DNA from: Diphasiastrum complanatum
Lineage: Eukaryota; Streptophyta; Lycopodiopsida; Lycopodiales; Lycopodiaceae
Assembly: GCA_029204225.1 (NCBI GenBank)
Contig: CM055100.1
Coordinates: forward strand, 62,875,141-62,939,140
Direction of reading: 5' to 3'
Length of the DNA: 64,000 bases
The first letter of the stretch is position 1; each line of letters starts with the position of its first letter. Below are positions 10,389 through 20,768 of the stretch, in pieces. The notes beneath the pieces are model-generated. The model searched no databases and had not been told where the DNA came from. It saw nothing but the letters and a program-made list of their open reading frames with translations. The translations under genes were made by a program, and so were the position numbers.

Positions 10389-10880
10389 GTGACGACAAGA
10401 GTCCGCTCTGACACCCTTCCTTCCCGCTTCTCCCGACCCCATCCTTCTGCTTCATCTTTTCCCACTACGTTCACCCCTACACCGGCCCCTTCTGTTCCAG
10501 CTCACTCCATTGCCCCTTCGCCTCCTCGTCCTCCGACTCCTCGACCTGCTTTTGTCCGACGTTACACACCTGCAGAGTTCGCTGATCTTCAGCAGAAGCG
10601 TCTTTGCTTTCGTTGTAAGAGTCCTGACCATCTTGCCCGTGATTGCCGCCAGCCTCTCCCTACTACTACTGCTGTTTTTTACCATGAGGGCACTACTCCA
10701 GATGATTCCGATATCTACATTCATATTTCTGATGAGCCTGACTATCCTCTGAGCCTTCCCCTGATTTACTTCCTGCTACTTGCCATGCTCAACTTGCCTA
10801 TGCTACTTGGACAGGACGTCCTGGTCCTTGCTCCATTTGGTTACGTGTGCGTATTCCAGGTCGAGAGTATATTGCTTTAG
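10389..10880 (+). pseudogene. Ty3/gypsy gag C-terminus with zinc knuckle
   Basis: A proline-rich stretch (many PTP, PAP and PRP repeats) leads to a canonical knuckle CFRCKSPDHLARDC near 10609-10650, followed by an acidic linker (DDSDIYIHISDEPDYPLS). This is the tail of a gypsy gag. The 600 bp between the PBS and this frame show no open gag domain, so the capsid part is deleted or scrambled. A frame change near 10860 separates it from the protease. Confidence 0.8.
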
Positions 10881-11730
10881 TTGATACTGGTAGCACTCAT
10901 TCTTTTATTAGCAGTTATATCACTAGTCGGATCCGTGCTTCACCAGCCTCTCACAGTTGAGGTTGCCAGTTCTCATTCTTTTCCTAGTTCTCAAATGTTT
11001 CAGCGTTTACCATACCGCATTGGAGATTTCTCTGGACAGGCAGATCTTTACATTATCCCTATGGAGCGTTATGATCTTATCCTTGGTGCTGATTGGTTTG
11101 CATCTCTTGGAGCCGTTACACTGGACTTGACACAGCAGACATTGACATTTGTACATGATGCAATTACACACTCACTTGTGGGCATTGATTCTCAGGGAGA
11201 CTTCCAGTTGATTACTGGGAAGCAGTTTATTCGCAGCCTGCCGAAGGCTCATTGTGCTGCCTTATTATGTGTTCAGCGGGCAATACCAGTTCCTCCAGTC
11301 TCTACACCAGCAGCTGTTCCTCAGGTGATTTCTGACTTATTACATCAGTATGCTTTTGTCTTTTCAGAACCTACGACGCTACCACCATTACGTGACGTGA
11401 ACCATCATATTGATTTGCGTCCTGGTTCTGCTCCTCCCTCCTGTCCCCCTTATCGTATGTCTCGATCTGAGCGTGATGAGCTTGAGCTCCATATTACTGC
11501 CTTGTTAGATCAGCGTCTCATTGTTCCTAGTCACAGCCCTTTTGGTGCTCCTGTTCTCCTTATTAATAAGAAAGATGGTACCAAACGCCTTTGTATTGAT
11601 TATCGTGCTTTAAATAAGTTGACTATTCGTAATCAGTACCCTATTCCACACATGGATGACCTCTTTGACCAGCTCGGTACAAAGAGGTTCTTAGTCCAGT
11701 TACATATCGCTTACAGCACACAGCGCCTGT
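10840..11730 (+). pseudogene. Ty3/gypsy protease and N-terminal reverse transcriptase
   Basis: The protease active site [12 protein letters not shown] is read in one frame at about 10890-10925. Further on, a frame from 10881 carries the protease tail ([20 protein letters not shown]) and then the RT finger domain: [40 protein letters not shown] and DDLFDQLG. The sequence stops short of the catalytic YLDD box and jumps at about 11712 to the chromodomain region. RT palm, RNase H and integrase are therefore missing. The +1/-1 change across the active site also breaks the protease. Confidence 0.85.
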
Positions 11731-12000
11731 GATGTATTCCATGTCAGTTTATTACGTGCTGCTATTGAGGATGACGCTCCTTGTGATGCTGAGTTTCCTA
11801 CTGCTCCAGAGTTATTTCCATTTTTACCTGCTGCTATATTACAGGTCTGTCTATACCATAGTCGACACCACCGGCAGATTCAGTTTTTGGTCCAGTGGGA
11901 TGGTCGTCCTATTGAGGAGGCTACATGGGAGCCTATTGATGTGGCTCGTGCTCTTGCTGCACTTGTTGATTCCTCTACATCTAGCTGTTGATGCACCAGG
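11712..12000 (+). pseudogene. Terminal integrase/chromodomain fragment
   Basis: A frame near 11730 reads FHVSQF, and after stops another gives HHRQIQFLVQWDGRPIEEAT followed by WEPIDVARALAALVD (about 11865-11975). This is a chromodomain (W-G-P-EEATWEP). It joins directly to the RT fingers upstream, which defines the internal deletion. A polypurine-like CGGGGAGAG at 12057-12065 follows. Confidence 0.8.
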
Positions 12001-12063
12001 GCTTGCTGCTACTTGATCCGGTTATCTTTTCGACAGTTGGGTCTTTTTTTTTGTGTCGGGGAG

Positions 12064-12221
12064 AGTTATGGACTCGGCTCATTACATTCGCCGCGTCCAT
12101 TTACATTTACAGTTACTTTACTTTATGCATAAGCAGGCCTTCGGCCCTTTTTTATTCATTAGTGACATTCAGACTATATGGTTGGCCTTTGGCCTTATTA
12201 TTCATTATTAGGCCATTTGGA
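12064..12221 (+). repeat. Truncated 3' LTR of the same element
   Basis: Nearly identical to the first part of the LTR at 9343. It ends abruptly after CCATTTGGA at 12221, so about 260 bp including the TATA region are missing. The truncation removes any right-hand target duplication. Confidence 0.88.
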
Positions 12222-12720
12222 GAAATACACAACCAGGATTAAATTCTTTTTGATTCTGAAGGCATTACTAGTGCTACAGCTTATCCTTGGTGAATACCTC
12301 TTCAATATAAGTAGTAGAGGCTGCTTCAAACCAGAAAACACCCTATCTAAACTTGTGTAAGCTGTTTACTATCATGTAATCTTGCTGCAGATCTTGAGCA
12401 CAGACCGTGCTGGCCACTTTCTTGAAATAATTTAATCCATTCTTGGGTTTTCTAAGTACAACATAAAAAAATAGAATTACTTTTCTAGCACAACCTAAAA
12501 TTAGGAGATGGATTGTTGAATATGAAGCAATCAACCAACCTATGGCATGTGCCAATGTGTACAGATCCCACATTTTACATGCCTATATTTGATAAGCATA
12601 GGAGAGTGCTTACCATGTACTTATAAAAAGGTGTAAGATGTAGGAAATCAAAGAGCCAAGATCCTTCTAACATTCAATCTCCATGTACACGAAGAAGAAG
12701 AAGAAGAAGAGGGAGAGGGT
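12222..12720. other. Spacer with a short GAA repeat
   Basis: No supported gene. A (GAA)n tract lies at 12691-12711 beside the left LTR of the next element. A minus-strand frame near 12240-12360 is Ser/Arg-rich but lacks convincing splice sites. Confidence 0.5.
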
Positions 12721-13069
12721 TAGGCGCCCTCAAGGAGAGAGAAAGTAGTAGCAATGCTTGAAAGGGAATAAATTACAAATGAATAGTGAGTACATATAGA
12801 TAGGCCTTCCAAGGGCCTAGACTCTTCCAAACCCTAAGTTCATCTACTACTAATTATAGGGCACCCCCAAAAGTCAAGATAGGGCCCCTTAACATAATTA
12901 GACTTTACTTGGACCCACGAGTTATTACTAGAACAAAATTGGGTCCAACTTAGCTAAAACTAACTTAACATGGTCTTAATAATTAACCTAACTCATTGTT
13001 ACACAAGTCTCGACCTTTTGGGTCAAAGTAACCTATGGGAAACTAACATTATCATTTATAATTCTAACA
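12721..13069 (-). repeat. 3' LTR of a short non-autonomous LTR element
   Basis: About 349 bp repeated at 14147-14455 in the same direction. On the minus strand it starts TGTTAGAATTATAAATG and follows a purine tract AAGGAGGG (13077-13070). It carries 40-odd bp (about 12830-12872) that the other copy lacks. The far end (CGCCTA) does not show the usual CA. Confidence 0.85.
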
Positions 13070-13180
13070 CCCTCCTTAAATGATAATGTAAAAAACATAA
13101 CATGGCATGAAGTAGAATGGAAAAATTGCAACAAAATGCAAAATGTTGCTTGCTGCCCAAAACTTTATGTAGCCGAAATC

Positions 13181-14095
13181 TCAGCCCCAATCATGCCCGA
13201 TGTAGAAGAGATGTAGAATACGAAGTGCGGTAGCATCAAGTCGAAGAGTGAAGACAAGCATGCTCCATCCAAAGTAGGTAACCAAAAAACCAGCCACAAG
13301 CCGAAATATGGATTTGCAATCCATCAATGGTTCCCACATGATTCCATAAGTCTTCTTACCACAAGAAACATAAAGAAAAGTATGATACTCTTTTACAATG
13401 ACATCCTCCCGAATCTTACTATCAATGATCTGCTCACCAACACTAGGTAATGCAACACCGTCATCATAAGAAGTAAGCATCAAAACACGAAAATCAACAT
13501 AAGGTACTGATTTTGGTGAGGCATGTGTGTTTCCTCCAAGGTAAAAAGATGCTTTGTTATCCCACAAAGACTGGGACAGCCAACAAGAGACTGTAGCAAG
13601 CTGTCCAACAGCCACAAAATCATCAACACTTTGCTGTCCAAAGTGTTCCAAATGTGGACCTTGCTGTCCAAAAACCTTCCACGGGCCATTCCCAATGCAT
13701 AATAGGATGCTCACGATGTAACATAGGCTGAAAATGATCAATAAACCATGGCTGAATATGTTGTCCACCATCTTCAAGAAAAAAACCAGCAGCTTGCCAC
13801 TTTGAACACCCAAAAAATCCAGCAACATGCCACTTTGAACCAATGTACTAATTGACATGATTTTTTCCCCTAATGCATTAGTACAAAATGGCTTCAAAGA
13901 ATGCTTGATTTCAGCCTTTTCCAAAACATTAACTTGAGAAGCTTGCTCATAAAGTTCTTCACTAATGCATCCATCATTTGCAACAAATGGCTCAAGAGAA
14001 GAAGAATGCTCTACCATACCAACATTCCGATGCAAACTTGTACTTGTAGAAAGACAATGATCAAACTTTGCATGCCTTTGCTCTTCTACCTTCAA
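13181..14095 (-). CDS. Unidentified 304-residue ORF inside the non-autonomous LTR element
   Basis: One uninterrupted frame fills most of the 1.08 kb between two LTRs and runs toward the 3' LTR. I recognise no gag, protease, RT or integrase motif. The predicted protein has a Ser/His/Glu-rich N-terminus and a hydrophobic segment at about residues 117-135 that could span a membrane. Gln-Gln motifs occur near 144-156 (FGQQGPHLEHFGQQ), with scattered Trp. A second hydrophobic stretch lies at about 265-284. Either it is a captured host fragment or chance coding in a LARD/TRIM-like element. A 915-bp open frame in AT-rich sequence is noteworthy, but expression or selection cannot be judged here. Confidence 0.4.
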   Translation of the reverse strand: MKVEEQRHAKFDHCLSTSTSLHRNVGMVEHSSSLEPFVANDGCISEELYEQASQVNVLEKAEIKHSLKPFCTNALGEKIMSISTLVQSGMLLDFLGVQSGKLLVFFLKMVDNIFSHGLLIIFSLCYIVSILLCIGNGPWKVFGQQGPHLEHFGQQSVDDFVAVGQLATVSCWLSQSLWDNKASFYLGGNTHASPKSVPYVDFRVLMLTSYDDGVALPSVGEQIIDSKIREDVIVKEYHTFLYVSCGKKTYGIMWEPLMDCKSIFRLVAGFLVTYFGWSMLVFTLRLDATALRILHLFYIGHDWG

Positions 14096-14146
14096 AGAGG
14101 ATGAAGTAGAGAGGAGAAAGCATGATGATGAATCCTTTATTCGGTA

Positions 14147-14455
14147 TAGGCGCCCTCAAGGAGAGAGAAAGTAGTAGCAATGCTTGAAAGGGAATAGATT
14201 ACAAATGAATAATGAGTACATATAAATAGGCCTTCCAAGGGTAGGGCACCCCCAAAAGTCAAGATAGGGCCCCTTAACATAATTAGACTTTACTTGGACC
14301 CACGAGTTATTACTAGACCAAAATTGGGTCCAACTTAGCTAAAACTAACTTAACATGGTCTAAATAATAAACCTAACCCATGGTTACACAAGTCTCAACC
14401 TTTTGGGTCAAAGTAACCTATACGAAACTAACATTATCATTTATTATTTCTAACA
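14147..14455 (-). repeat. 5' LTR of the short non-autonomous LTR element
   Basis: Direct repeat of 12721-13069, lacking about 40 bp. On the minus strand it starts TGTTAGAAATAATAAATG and has a TATA-like TATTTATATG near 14220. No recognisable primer binding site follows it, so the type of element stays open. Confidence 0.82.
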
Positions 14456-15059
14456 TAAGAGGATTCTACCCGAGAGAAGTAGATAGTGTGCACATGTGCT
14501 ATTTCAAGACAGTACTATGTTGTACGTCTGAGCTAGTGAAGCATGAGGGATGGTGCCATTGGCGTGGAACACAAGTATCACCAAAGTCTTCATTTGTAGC
14601 TTGATCTTGCACATATCAACAGCTCCATGGCCCAAGGCTGAGTCCGGATGGATACTACATTTGGGTGGTGACTTAGCAAGCCTATCTCCCATTCTGTGTG
14701 GGGAATGCAAATGTGGGGTCATAAAAACTTGGGACTCGTCCACTGGAGATATTTCAGAATCTTCTAAAGCATCTTTAAGGAATAGCTTTCAATTCCTTGT
14801 ACATACCTAAAGCAAAGATTGGAGAACAAATATCTAAGAACTTTCAAAATGCTCACCTTAGGTCTTGGAAAAAAGAAATTTTATTTTCGTAGGGAAGCAA
14901 CATGCACACTTTTTAAGATAGAAAAAATCACACTCATACTTAGAATAGCTCCTTCAAGTGTTCCTTAGAAGATCAAAATGTTTTATTCACCGTAAGTAGT
15001 ACTATAAGATCAAATTTTGAGCTTACAACATGCACAAAGACAAACATTGTGTGAATCCA
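14456..15059. other. Spacer, no supported feature
   Basis: No coding domain or structured repeat seen in either strand. Confidence 0.5.
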
Positions 15060-15330
15060 ATCAAGCTCAAAAAGTCTTTTTGCTGTCTTCTTATCCATCC
15101 ATGTTGTTACTTGGACAACTTTTCATTAATGATAAATTGTAAAGTTGAAATAGTCCTTGGTTTCCATCACTCGTGTCACCAATGACATACGTAGAAGTTC
15201 CTTTTACATACTTCAAAATCGCCTTGGCTGATTTCCAATGTGCTCTATAGGTTTACTCATAGACTAACTTGCAACGCCAACTGCATGTGAAATGTCTAGT
15301 CTGGTATTTGTAAGGTACATCAAACTGCAC
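15060..15330 (-). pseudogene. Ty1/copia RT-RNase H junction remnant
   Basis: On the minus strand this reads SLMYLTNTRLDISHAVGVAS, a stop, then SKPIEHHWKSAKAILKYVKG and TSTYVIGDTSDG. This is the conserved segment after the copia reverse transcriptase, where the family has YLT-TRPDI--AV and H---KRILRYLKGT. It belongs with the gag start and PBS found further right in the same orientation. RT proper, integrase and protease are not recognisable between them, so most of pol is deleted or decayed. Confidence 0.85.
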
Positions 15331-15839
15331 TCGCACACTCGCAAGAAACAAGAGCACTAAGACAACGAATTGGAGAGAACCACCACAAAGATGGCGCTCA
15401 ACTAGTAAGCATCCATTATATGCTATTGTATTTGCAATGAGATAAGATCCAACTACTAGAAATAGATCATCTAAGAATAGCTATCATCTACCCATGATAT
15501 GCTAACCCTATGCACCATATGCTTTTTACTTGCTTTTTCATGTAAACACACTTGCCACTCTTCTCATAGGTGTGCATATGCATGTGCCCTAGTCAACCTT
15601 TGACCCTAGTGTACCTTGACTTACGGCTAAGTCTAAGTCTATCACAAACAAAAATAGGCCCTTGGTGATAGCACACAAGCTTGGCCTTAAATCTCCTAAT
15701 TAAACATCTAGGGGTCAAAATTAAACATCTCTTCCTCACGAGGTCCTGTCGAACAACTAATTGAGGGATAATGTTATCCTTCACAAAAAGATTGATGACA
15801 TGATGCACCTTTGATCCTCTCTTGATGTAATCTTTCAAT
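15331..15839. other. Decayed copia interior
   Basis: Between the RNase H fragment and the gag start of the same minus-strand copia. A 90-codon minus frame (15593-15865) was not recognised and partly overlaps the gag tail in another frame. Confidence 0.4.
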
Positions 15840-15992
15840 TCAGGCCCAAAATCTGGAAGGCTCAAGCCCTGTGACTATGTCCCAACATTCTCTATCCATG
15901 AGAATGTTCTACATCTTAAACTTCCACACCCTATAATTGGTCCCATCCAATGTAATCGACTCATTGAGTAGACTCTCACTCAGGCCAGCCAT
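15840..15992 (-). pseudogene. Ty1/copia gag N-terminus
   Basis: From an ATG at 15992 the minus strand reads MAGLSESLLNESITLDGTNY, then RVWKFKM, a stop, NILMDRECWDIVTG. This is the N-terminal copia gag domain, where L-G-NY-W---M---L----W--V is conserved. The protein at 23394 on the plus strand starts almost the same way (ATLSESVLNES, then NYAVWKFKLKNILM), so the two elements are the same family. An in-frame stop after RVWKFKM disables it. Confidence 0.85.
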
Positions 15993-16422
15993 GATTGATT
16001 CTTCAATCAAACAAAAAATTCTTGAGAAATCCTCAAGAACTAAGGAGCTTCAAGAAAATGGGGTTCACCCAAACTAGAGTATTGTACCACTTGTCGAATA
16101 CCCGACTATTTCTGCCACACAATATGGCCATGTCATGCCTTGCACACGATCCAGTCTCTACCCTGATCAGATCTCCCAACAAAATGTGTGCCCTACTTCT
16201 CCACAAGCTACTCTCTTCAACTTTTGAAAATTTGTTTAGAATCCAAAGAGTGTGTGGTATGTTTGTGCTCCACTTTATCAATAGTTGTCCAACTATGCTT
16301 CCTATTCTAAAAATCAACTGCTCTACAGAAAGTGCGCCCACTTTCTAGTTAAGCTACTCAATCATAAATCTAAAAAATGATCTAGAAGTTTCCAAACTTT
16401 TAAATCACAGGCTGAACAACAT

Positions 16423-16434
16423 GCTCTAATACCA
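16423..16434 (-). other. Primer binding site of minus-strand copia
   Basis: The minus strand reads TGGTATTAGAGC right after an LTR end TTCATCA. It differs from the usual initiator-Met site (TGGTATCAGAGC) by one base. The gag start lies 430 bp downstream, a normal leader length. Confidence 0.8.
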
Positions 16435-16588
16435 TGATGAACATACAGGTCTATCTATGAAGTATCTTAACCTAAATAACAGACACTATATATTAAAGCT
16501 TAAAGGAAACTAGCTATGGAAGCATCGACAATACAAGGAAAGCTTAAGCACCACAAGAAAGCAAATTTACGATCCCCAACTGCTTAAT

Positions 16589-16590
<2 letters not shown>
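16435..16590 (-). repeat. 5' LTR (proximal part) of minus-strand copia
   Basis: LTR end on the minus strand, ...GTATGTTCATCA, next to the PBS; a TATA-like TTAATATATAGTG is near 16485-16500. The outer end is not defined because no second LTR copy was found; the GA repeat may be inside it. Confidence 0.55.

Positions 16591-16645
<55 letters not shown>
16591..16645. repeat. (GA)n microsatellite
   Basis: About 27 uninterrupted GA units; the open frame it creates on the minus strand (Ser-Leu repeats) is an artefact. Confidence 0.97.
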
Positions 16646-16650
<5 letters not shown>

Positions 16651-17410
16651 GGGCCTCCAGGCTCCTAAAGGATGAATCATGCGTTACATGCATAGAAACT
16701 ATTGAGCTGCCTTCACCAACTTGAGTCTCATGCCAGATGGCATTCACACTTGGCCATTTGGACCCAACTTGCACGCACTTAACTACAAAGAGGGGTACAA
16801 TTGCCCCATTGACAAATGCACAACATTAAACCACGTAAGTGCCTAGCCAGTAGGGGTAAAATAGCCAATATATTTCAACAAGTCCTAATAGTCTGGCATC
16901 TCTCACTCTTCAAACAGAACAAGTCTCGTATCATAAGTGCAACGCGTATCTCGTCTTCATAAGATACCAAGGAGCGGAGTGTCAAAAGCTAATCTTGAAG
17001 AGGCGATATTATCTACCCCTTATCTTTCAATAGAAAGAGCAGTGAAAAATGAAATGCTCTTCTATCTCAACCTAGCTAATGATGTCTTCATGCAAAATCC
17101 CCTAGAAGAACAGTATCTCGAGCTACAACGGGTGTGGCAAACTCTAAGTTGTTCTAGAATCAATTGAAGGTTATGTGACAACCAAAGTCTAGGTATTGTG
17201 GCAAATTAAGTCTCCACCAACTCTTACCTCCAAGAAATGAGTCCTATGTGTTGAGCTTATAAACCTAGTTAAATAAATTAGACATGGTACATGGTCATAC
17301 TTGGGTCCAAATTTTTAAGGCCCAAGATAACTTAGGCAAATTTTTTTAGTACAAACTCGTGGGAGGCCTTCTTGCATGTTGATGCCACTTGTCCACTTGA
17401 GTTTGGTAGG
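16646..17410. other. Spacer, no supported feature
   Basis: A 76-codon plus frame at 16937-17167 was not recognised. No domain or repeat otherwise. Confidence 0.45.
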
Positions 17411-17434
17411 CCCCCATGCACATGTGCATGGGGG
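17411..17434. repeat. Perfect 24-bp palindrome
   Basis: CCCCCATGCACA followed by its exact reverse complement with no loop. It lies in a tract rich in CATGCA and ACATGC words (17380-17540). Confidence 0.9.
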
Positions 17435-19512
17435 AGAAGAAGTTAGTCTGCCACATATCCTAGTTTGCATGCAACATGCAAGCACATGCAAATAGGCATG
17501 CAAATTGCCACATACCTTGGACACTTGGTAAGAGCATGCCATGCTTTGTACCTACATCATTTCTATTAAATAGAACCTCCACAAATTGGAGACATGTGAG
17601 ATTTGGGAATCATCCTTCTTCTTCATCAATTTTCTTTGCCTTCATGGTCTGATTTTGGCAGGTGGTCGCAGTAGGATCTGATCTGATCTTTTGCTTGTTT
17701 CTCCCTCTTCCCTCATCAGAATTCGATGAGGACAGTTGCAATCTCTTGGTTGGAGGAGGGCGCTACCACAATAGCTATGTTGGATTCTCTCACAATATGT
17801 AGGCACCAACAACATGAACTAGACACTACTTACATACGTTATGAACTAATTCACAAGCATTCTAGTTATTCTTGTTAAGGACCCTTTGGAAACTCTCACA
17901 ACATGAACTCTAATAAGTCTAACTTCTTGTGCTCCTTGCAACTTTCTAGGAACCTAAAACTTATATATTATATTTTGGGTGGTATAATGTATTTTTTGTT
18001 CACAAGCCCCCATGTCATGACTACATATATCAAAACAAAATAATAAAAGGTGCAACACCAACTCTACACCAAGTATTGTACTTTATTGTATTGATTATAG
18101 ATAAAGTTCATTGTTCATCTTGTCTTTGATCCAAGTCTCGTGTCCCCAAGTACTATTATGTGCATGCTAGGTATCTTGCCTCCATTACTTACATTGACGA
18201 CGGAGCCTTTCCTTGGCTCTAGCATGTTATTTTTAGCAATGAAGTTAAGTCACTGACCTCTATATGCATGGACAATTGAACGGGGCCCTATCCCAAATTA
18301 GAGTTATGCATGGATGGGCCTTTACTTTTCTTTATTGACATACATGTTGTGCATGTCTCTAAATTTTGCATGCATGTTTTCTAACAATAGTTCTTTCAGG
18401 TCCCAATTGCTTGGGCCCTAAATTGGTTTGTATGTTAACTATTTCTTAGATTTGGGGGTACTAGGACCTCTATCCATGTTGCCTTGTTGGAATTTCTTTT
18501 CTAACAAAGTACTACTTTTAGGTATAAACTTCCAAGCATGATGCCTTCTTAAACTACTTTTCCATGCATACGCTACTTTAAAGTGTTATTCTTTTGCATG
18601 CAACCACTTTTGCCCGCTTCTTAAACTAAGCCATCCTGCTTAGGACTTCTTTTTCCACTCCCAACTTTTGGAGTGTCGATACCATTCCTAAAGGTTCACT
18701 CTGCCTTGCATGCCTTGCGCCTGGTGATAAGAGCAGTCCCTTAGAGGATGTGACAGCATATAAATGCCTTGAAATTTGATACTGTGTGCTCCAATTACAG
18801 AACTAATCTGAAAAGAGTCACTTTTGAACAAATACCCCTGAAAGTAGCAGATTTAACTTTAATAGATTAGAAATTGCTAAGCCTATGAATTTTTTCGGAA
18901 TTATAGTAAAAATTTGAGCAATGAGAACATGCCATGGTCTTCGGTTCCAAATTTGCATTATTGAGCGTCACAGAATCCCATAAAAAGCACAATTGAAAGC
19001 CTTTTTCCTTTACCAAAGCCAGAGAACGGTCTTAATTTCCTTTAAAATCATAACTTCCAGCTAGTACAATCTTAATCGATTGACATGACCCTTAGACAGA
19101 ATTCAAGAAAAGGATTTCGGTGATTTATGAATGAGCTCCTGTTTGAATCACAACTTCTAGTTGATGCTTTTACAGCAAGCAAGTTGGCCCTGGTCGCCTT
19201 TCAAAAACAATTGGCATTCACAATAGTTGTGCATTGTAGGGTTTTGTGGCCCTGTTCGTCATGAGAGCTACTGCAACCGGGTCCTTCATCTTTGCTAAGC
19301 AAGGCAATAAGAGGCAACATTTTACCAAACCCCCCGAATTGACTTGACTATTCAAATTCGTAATCAAAAAGGCATGCTACTTTTCCCATCACAGAAGCCA
19401 AAAGCTAGCTAGAAAATTGCACGTATTCTAGAGTTAGAACGATAATATGCTTTTCAACGTTGGGGCAAGGGCAATCATAGTGATAATAATAAACAGGGAA
19501 GAAAAGCCCCGA
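17435..19512. other. Long spacer, no supported feature
   Basis: About 2 kb without a recognisable coding domain, LTR end or structured repeat on either strand. Probably old, decayed repeat sequence. Confidence 0.45.
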
Positions 19513-19514
19513 AT

Positions 19515-19623
19515 AAACATGGGAGCGAAGCCTCTGATGAACATGTAAACGAAGCTTCTGGAGCATTCATTACCTAAACATGGAAGCCAAGCCTCTGATA
19601 ACATGGAAGTGAAGCCTCTGAAG
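19515..19623. repeat. Four imperfect 24-bp repeats
   Basis: Copies starting at 19515, 19540, 19577 and 19600 share AACATGGAAGCGAAGCCTCTG with one to five changes; the second and third are separated by 13 bp. Confidence 0.85.
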
Positions 19624-20215
19624 CACTCTTACCTGTGTCATTAGTTGCCGCCATGCCATTATATACGCTTGCTTCCAAAGCAAAAATTATATGATAGTCT
19701 GTGATTGAATGTTCAGGCTTTTTCATCCGATCTATCAAGCTTTGAGGCAGGCGCTCCTGCTGACTGACAAACTAAACAAAGCCAAATGGTGGCAACTCAC
19801 GAACGCTCCATCTGTGTTCAAATCCGGCATAGACAAGCAACGCGCGATGCCTTTTCTTCTTCTTCTTTTTTATTCTTCTTGTTCGTCGTCGACGATGCCG
19901 CCTCGATCATCAAAATAATAATAAAAGCCGAAGAGCTTGGATCGCAAATGGCGCCTCATTAATATTGTCACACGCAAAGCGATTTCTTCTATACGGTACG
20001 ATATACGTAATGTCCAAAACAACTCTATACGGTAAGATATACGTGTTGTTGCACCATTAAACTAAATACAAGAAAGGTAAGATGTAATCTCCATTGTGCT
20101 AACAAAAGACCTCTTCGTCGTCATTCATGGGCACTATGCGCGCGGTGGTCAGTTGGAGCCTAGCTATTCCTCCTAACCCTTTGTCAGTCAATCTACAATT
20201 TTTTAAAAGCTATTA
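19624..20215. other. Spacer, no supported feature
   Basis: Contains two near-identical ACGGTA(C/A)GATATACGT words (19993-20046) and a CTT-rich tract (19855-19885), but no gene. Confidence 0.45.
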
Positions 20216-20439
20216 TGTATTAGGTAACGGCTATTGGGAGGGCCATTACCATAAATAATCTGGACCCGGGCAGCAAGCGGCAGAGGCCACAGGTTGCCCG
20301 AGACCGGATTATTTATGGTAATGGCTCAACCAATTGACCATTACCTGACGTAATTGTCATTCGGCTAAAATTACGCGTAACGTAATTGTCATTCGCTCTC
20401 TAACTCTCTCTCAGAGAGTCTCTCTAGCTCTACGCAGGC

Positions 20440-20514
<75 letters not shown>

Positions 20515-20768
20515 GCGCGCGCGCGCGCTCTCTCTCTCTCTCTACTCTCTCAACGCAGGCAAATTCTTCTCTCACAAAGTCGCGCAGGTAGCTTCTTCAG
20601 TCATAGAGCACTCGCAAACAGCATACGTGGGAGATCTCTACTCTCTCTATACAGACAAATTCTTCTCTCATAGAGCACTCACGGGCAGCATACGTGGGCA
20701 GTAGACGCAGGCATTTCCATTCAAAAAAAACAGATTAAATTTGGAGCCCTATATTACTACCTAATACA
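20216..20768. mobile_element. Possible inverted-repeat element with internal foldback
   Basis: The outer ends are exact inverted copies of TGTATTAGGTA (20216-20226 and 20758-20768), each flanked by TA. Inside the left part, 20221-20346 folds back on itself: a perfect 19-bp pair (GCCATTACCATAAATAATC at 20242-20260 with its complement at 20307-20325), extended on both sides with mismatches. The rest is a compound microsatellite and spacer. A MITE-like unit is possible; the TA target site is weak evidence because it is only two bases. Confidence 0.45.
20442..20543. repeat. Compound (CT)n(AC)n(GC)n(TC)n microsatellite
   Basis: About 30 CT units, then AC, then an alternating GC stretch, then TC. 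Alternating purine-pyrimidine AC/GC of this type can adopt Z-DNA. Confidence 0.97.

Noticed and set aside
12230-12360. Ser/Arg-rich minus-strand frame that could be a mitochondrial targeting exon
   Set aside because: No convincing donor or start codon, and it directly abuts a truncated LTR.
16544-16774. Minus-strand frame with a Ser-Leu repeat
   Set aside because: Produced by the GA microsatellite.
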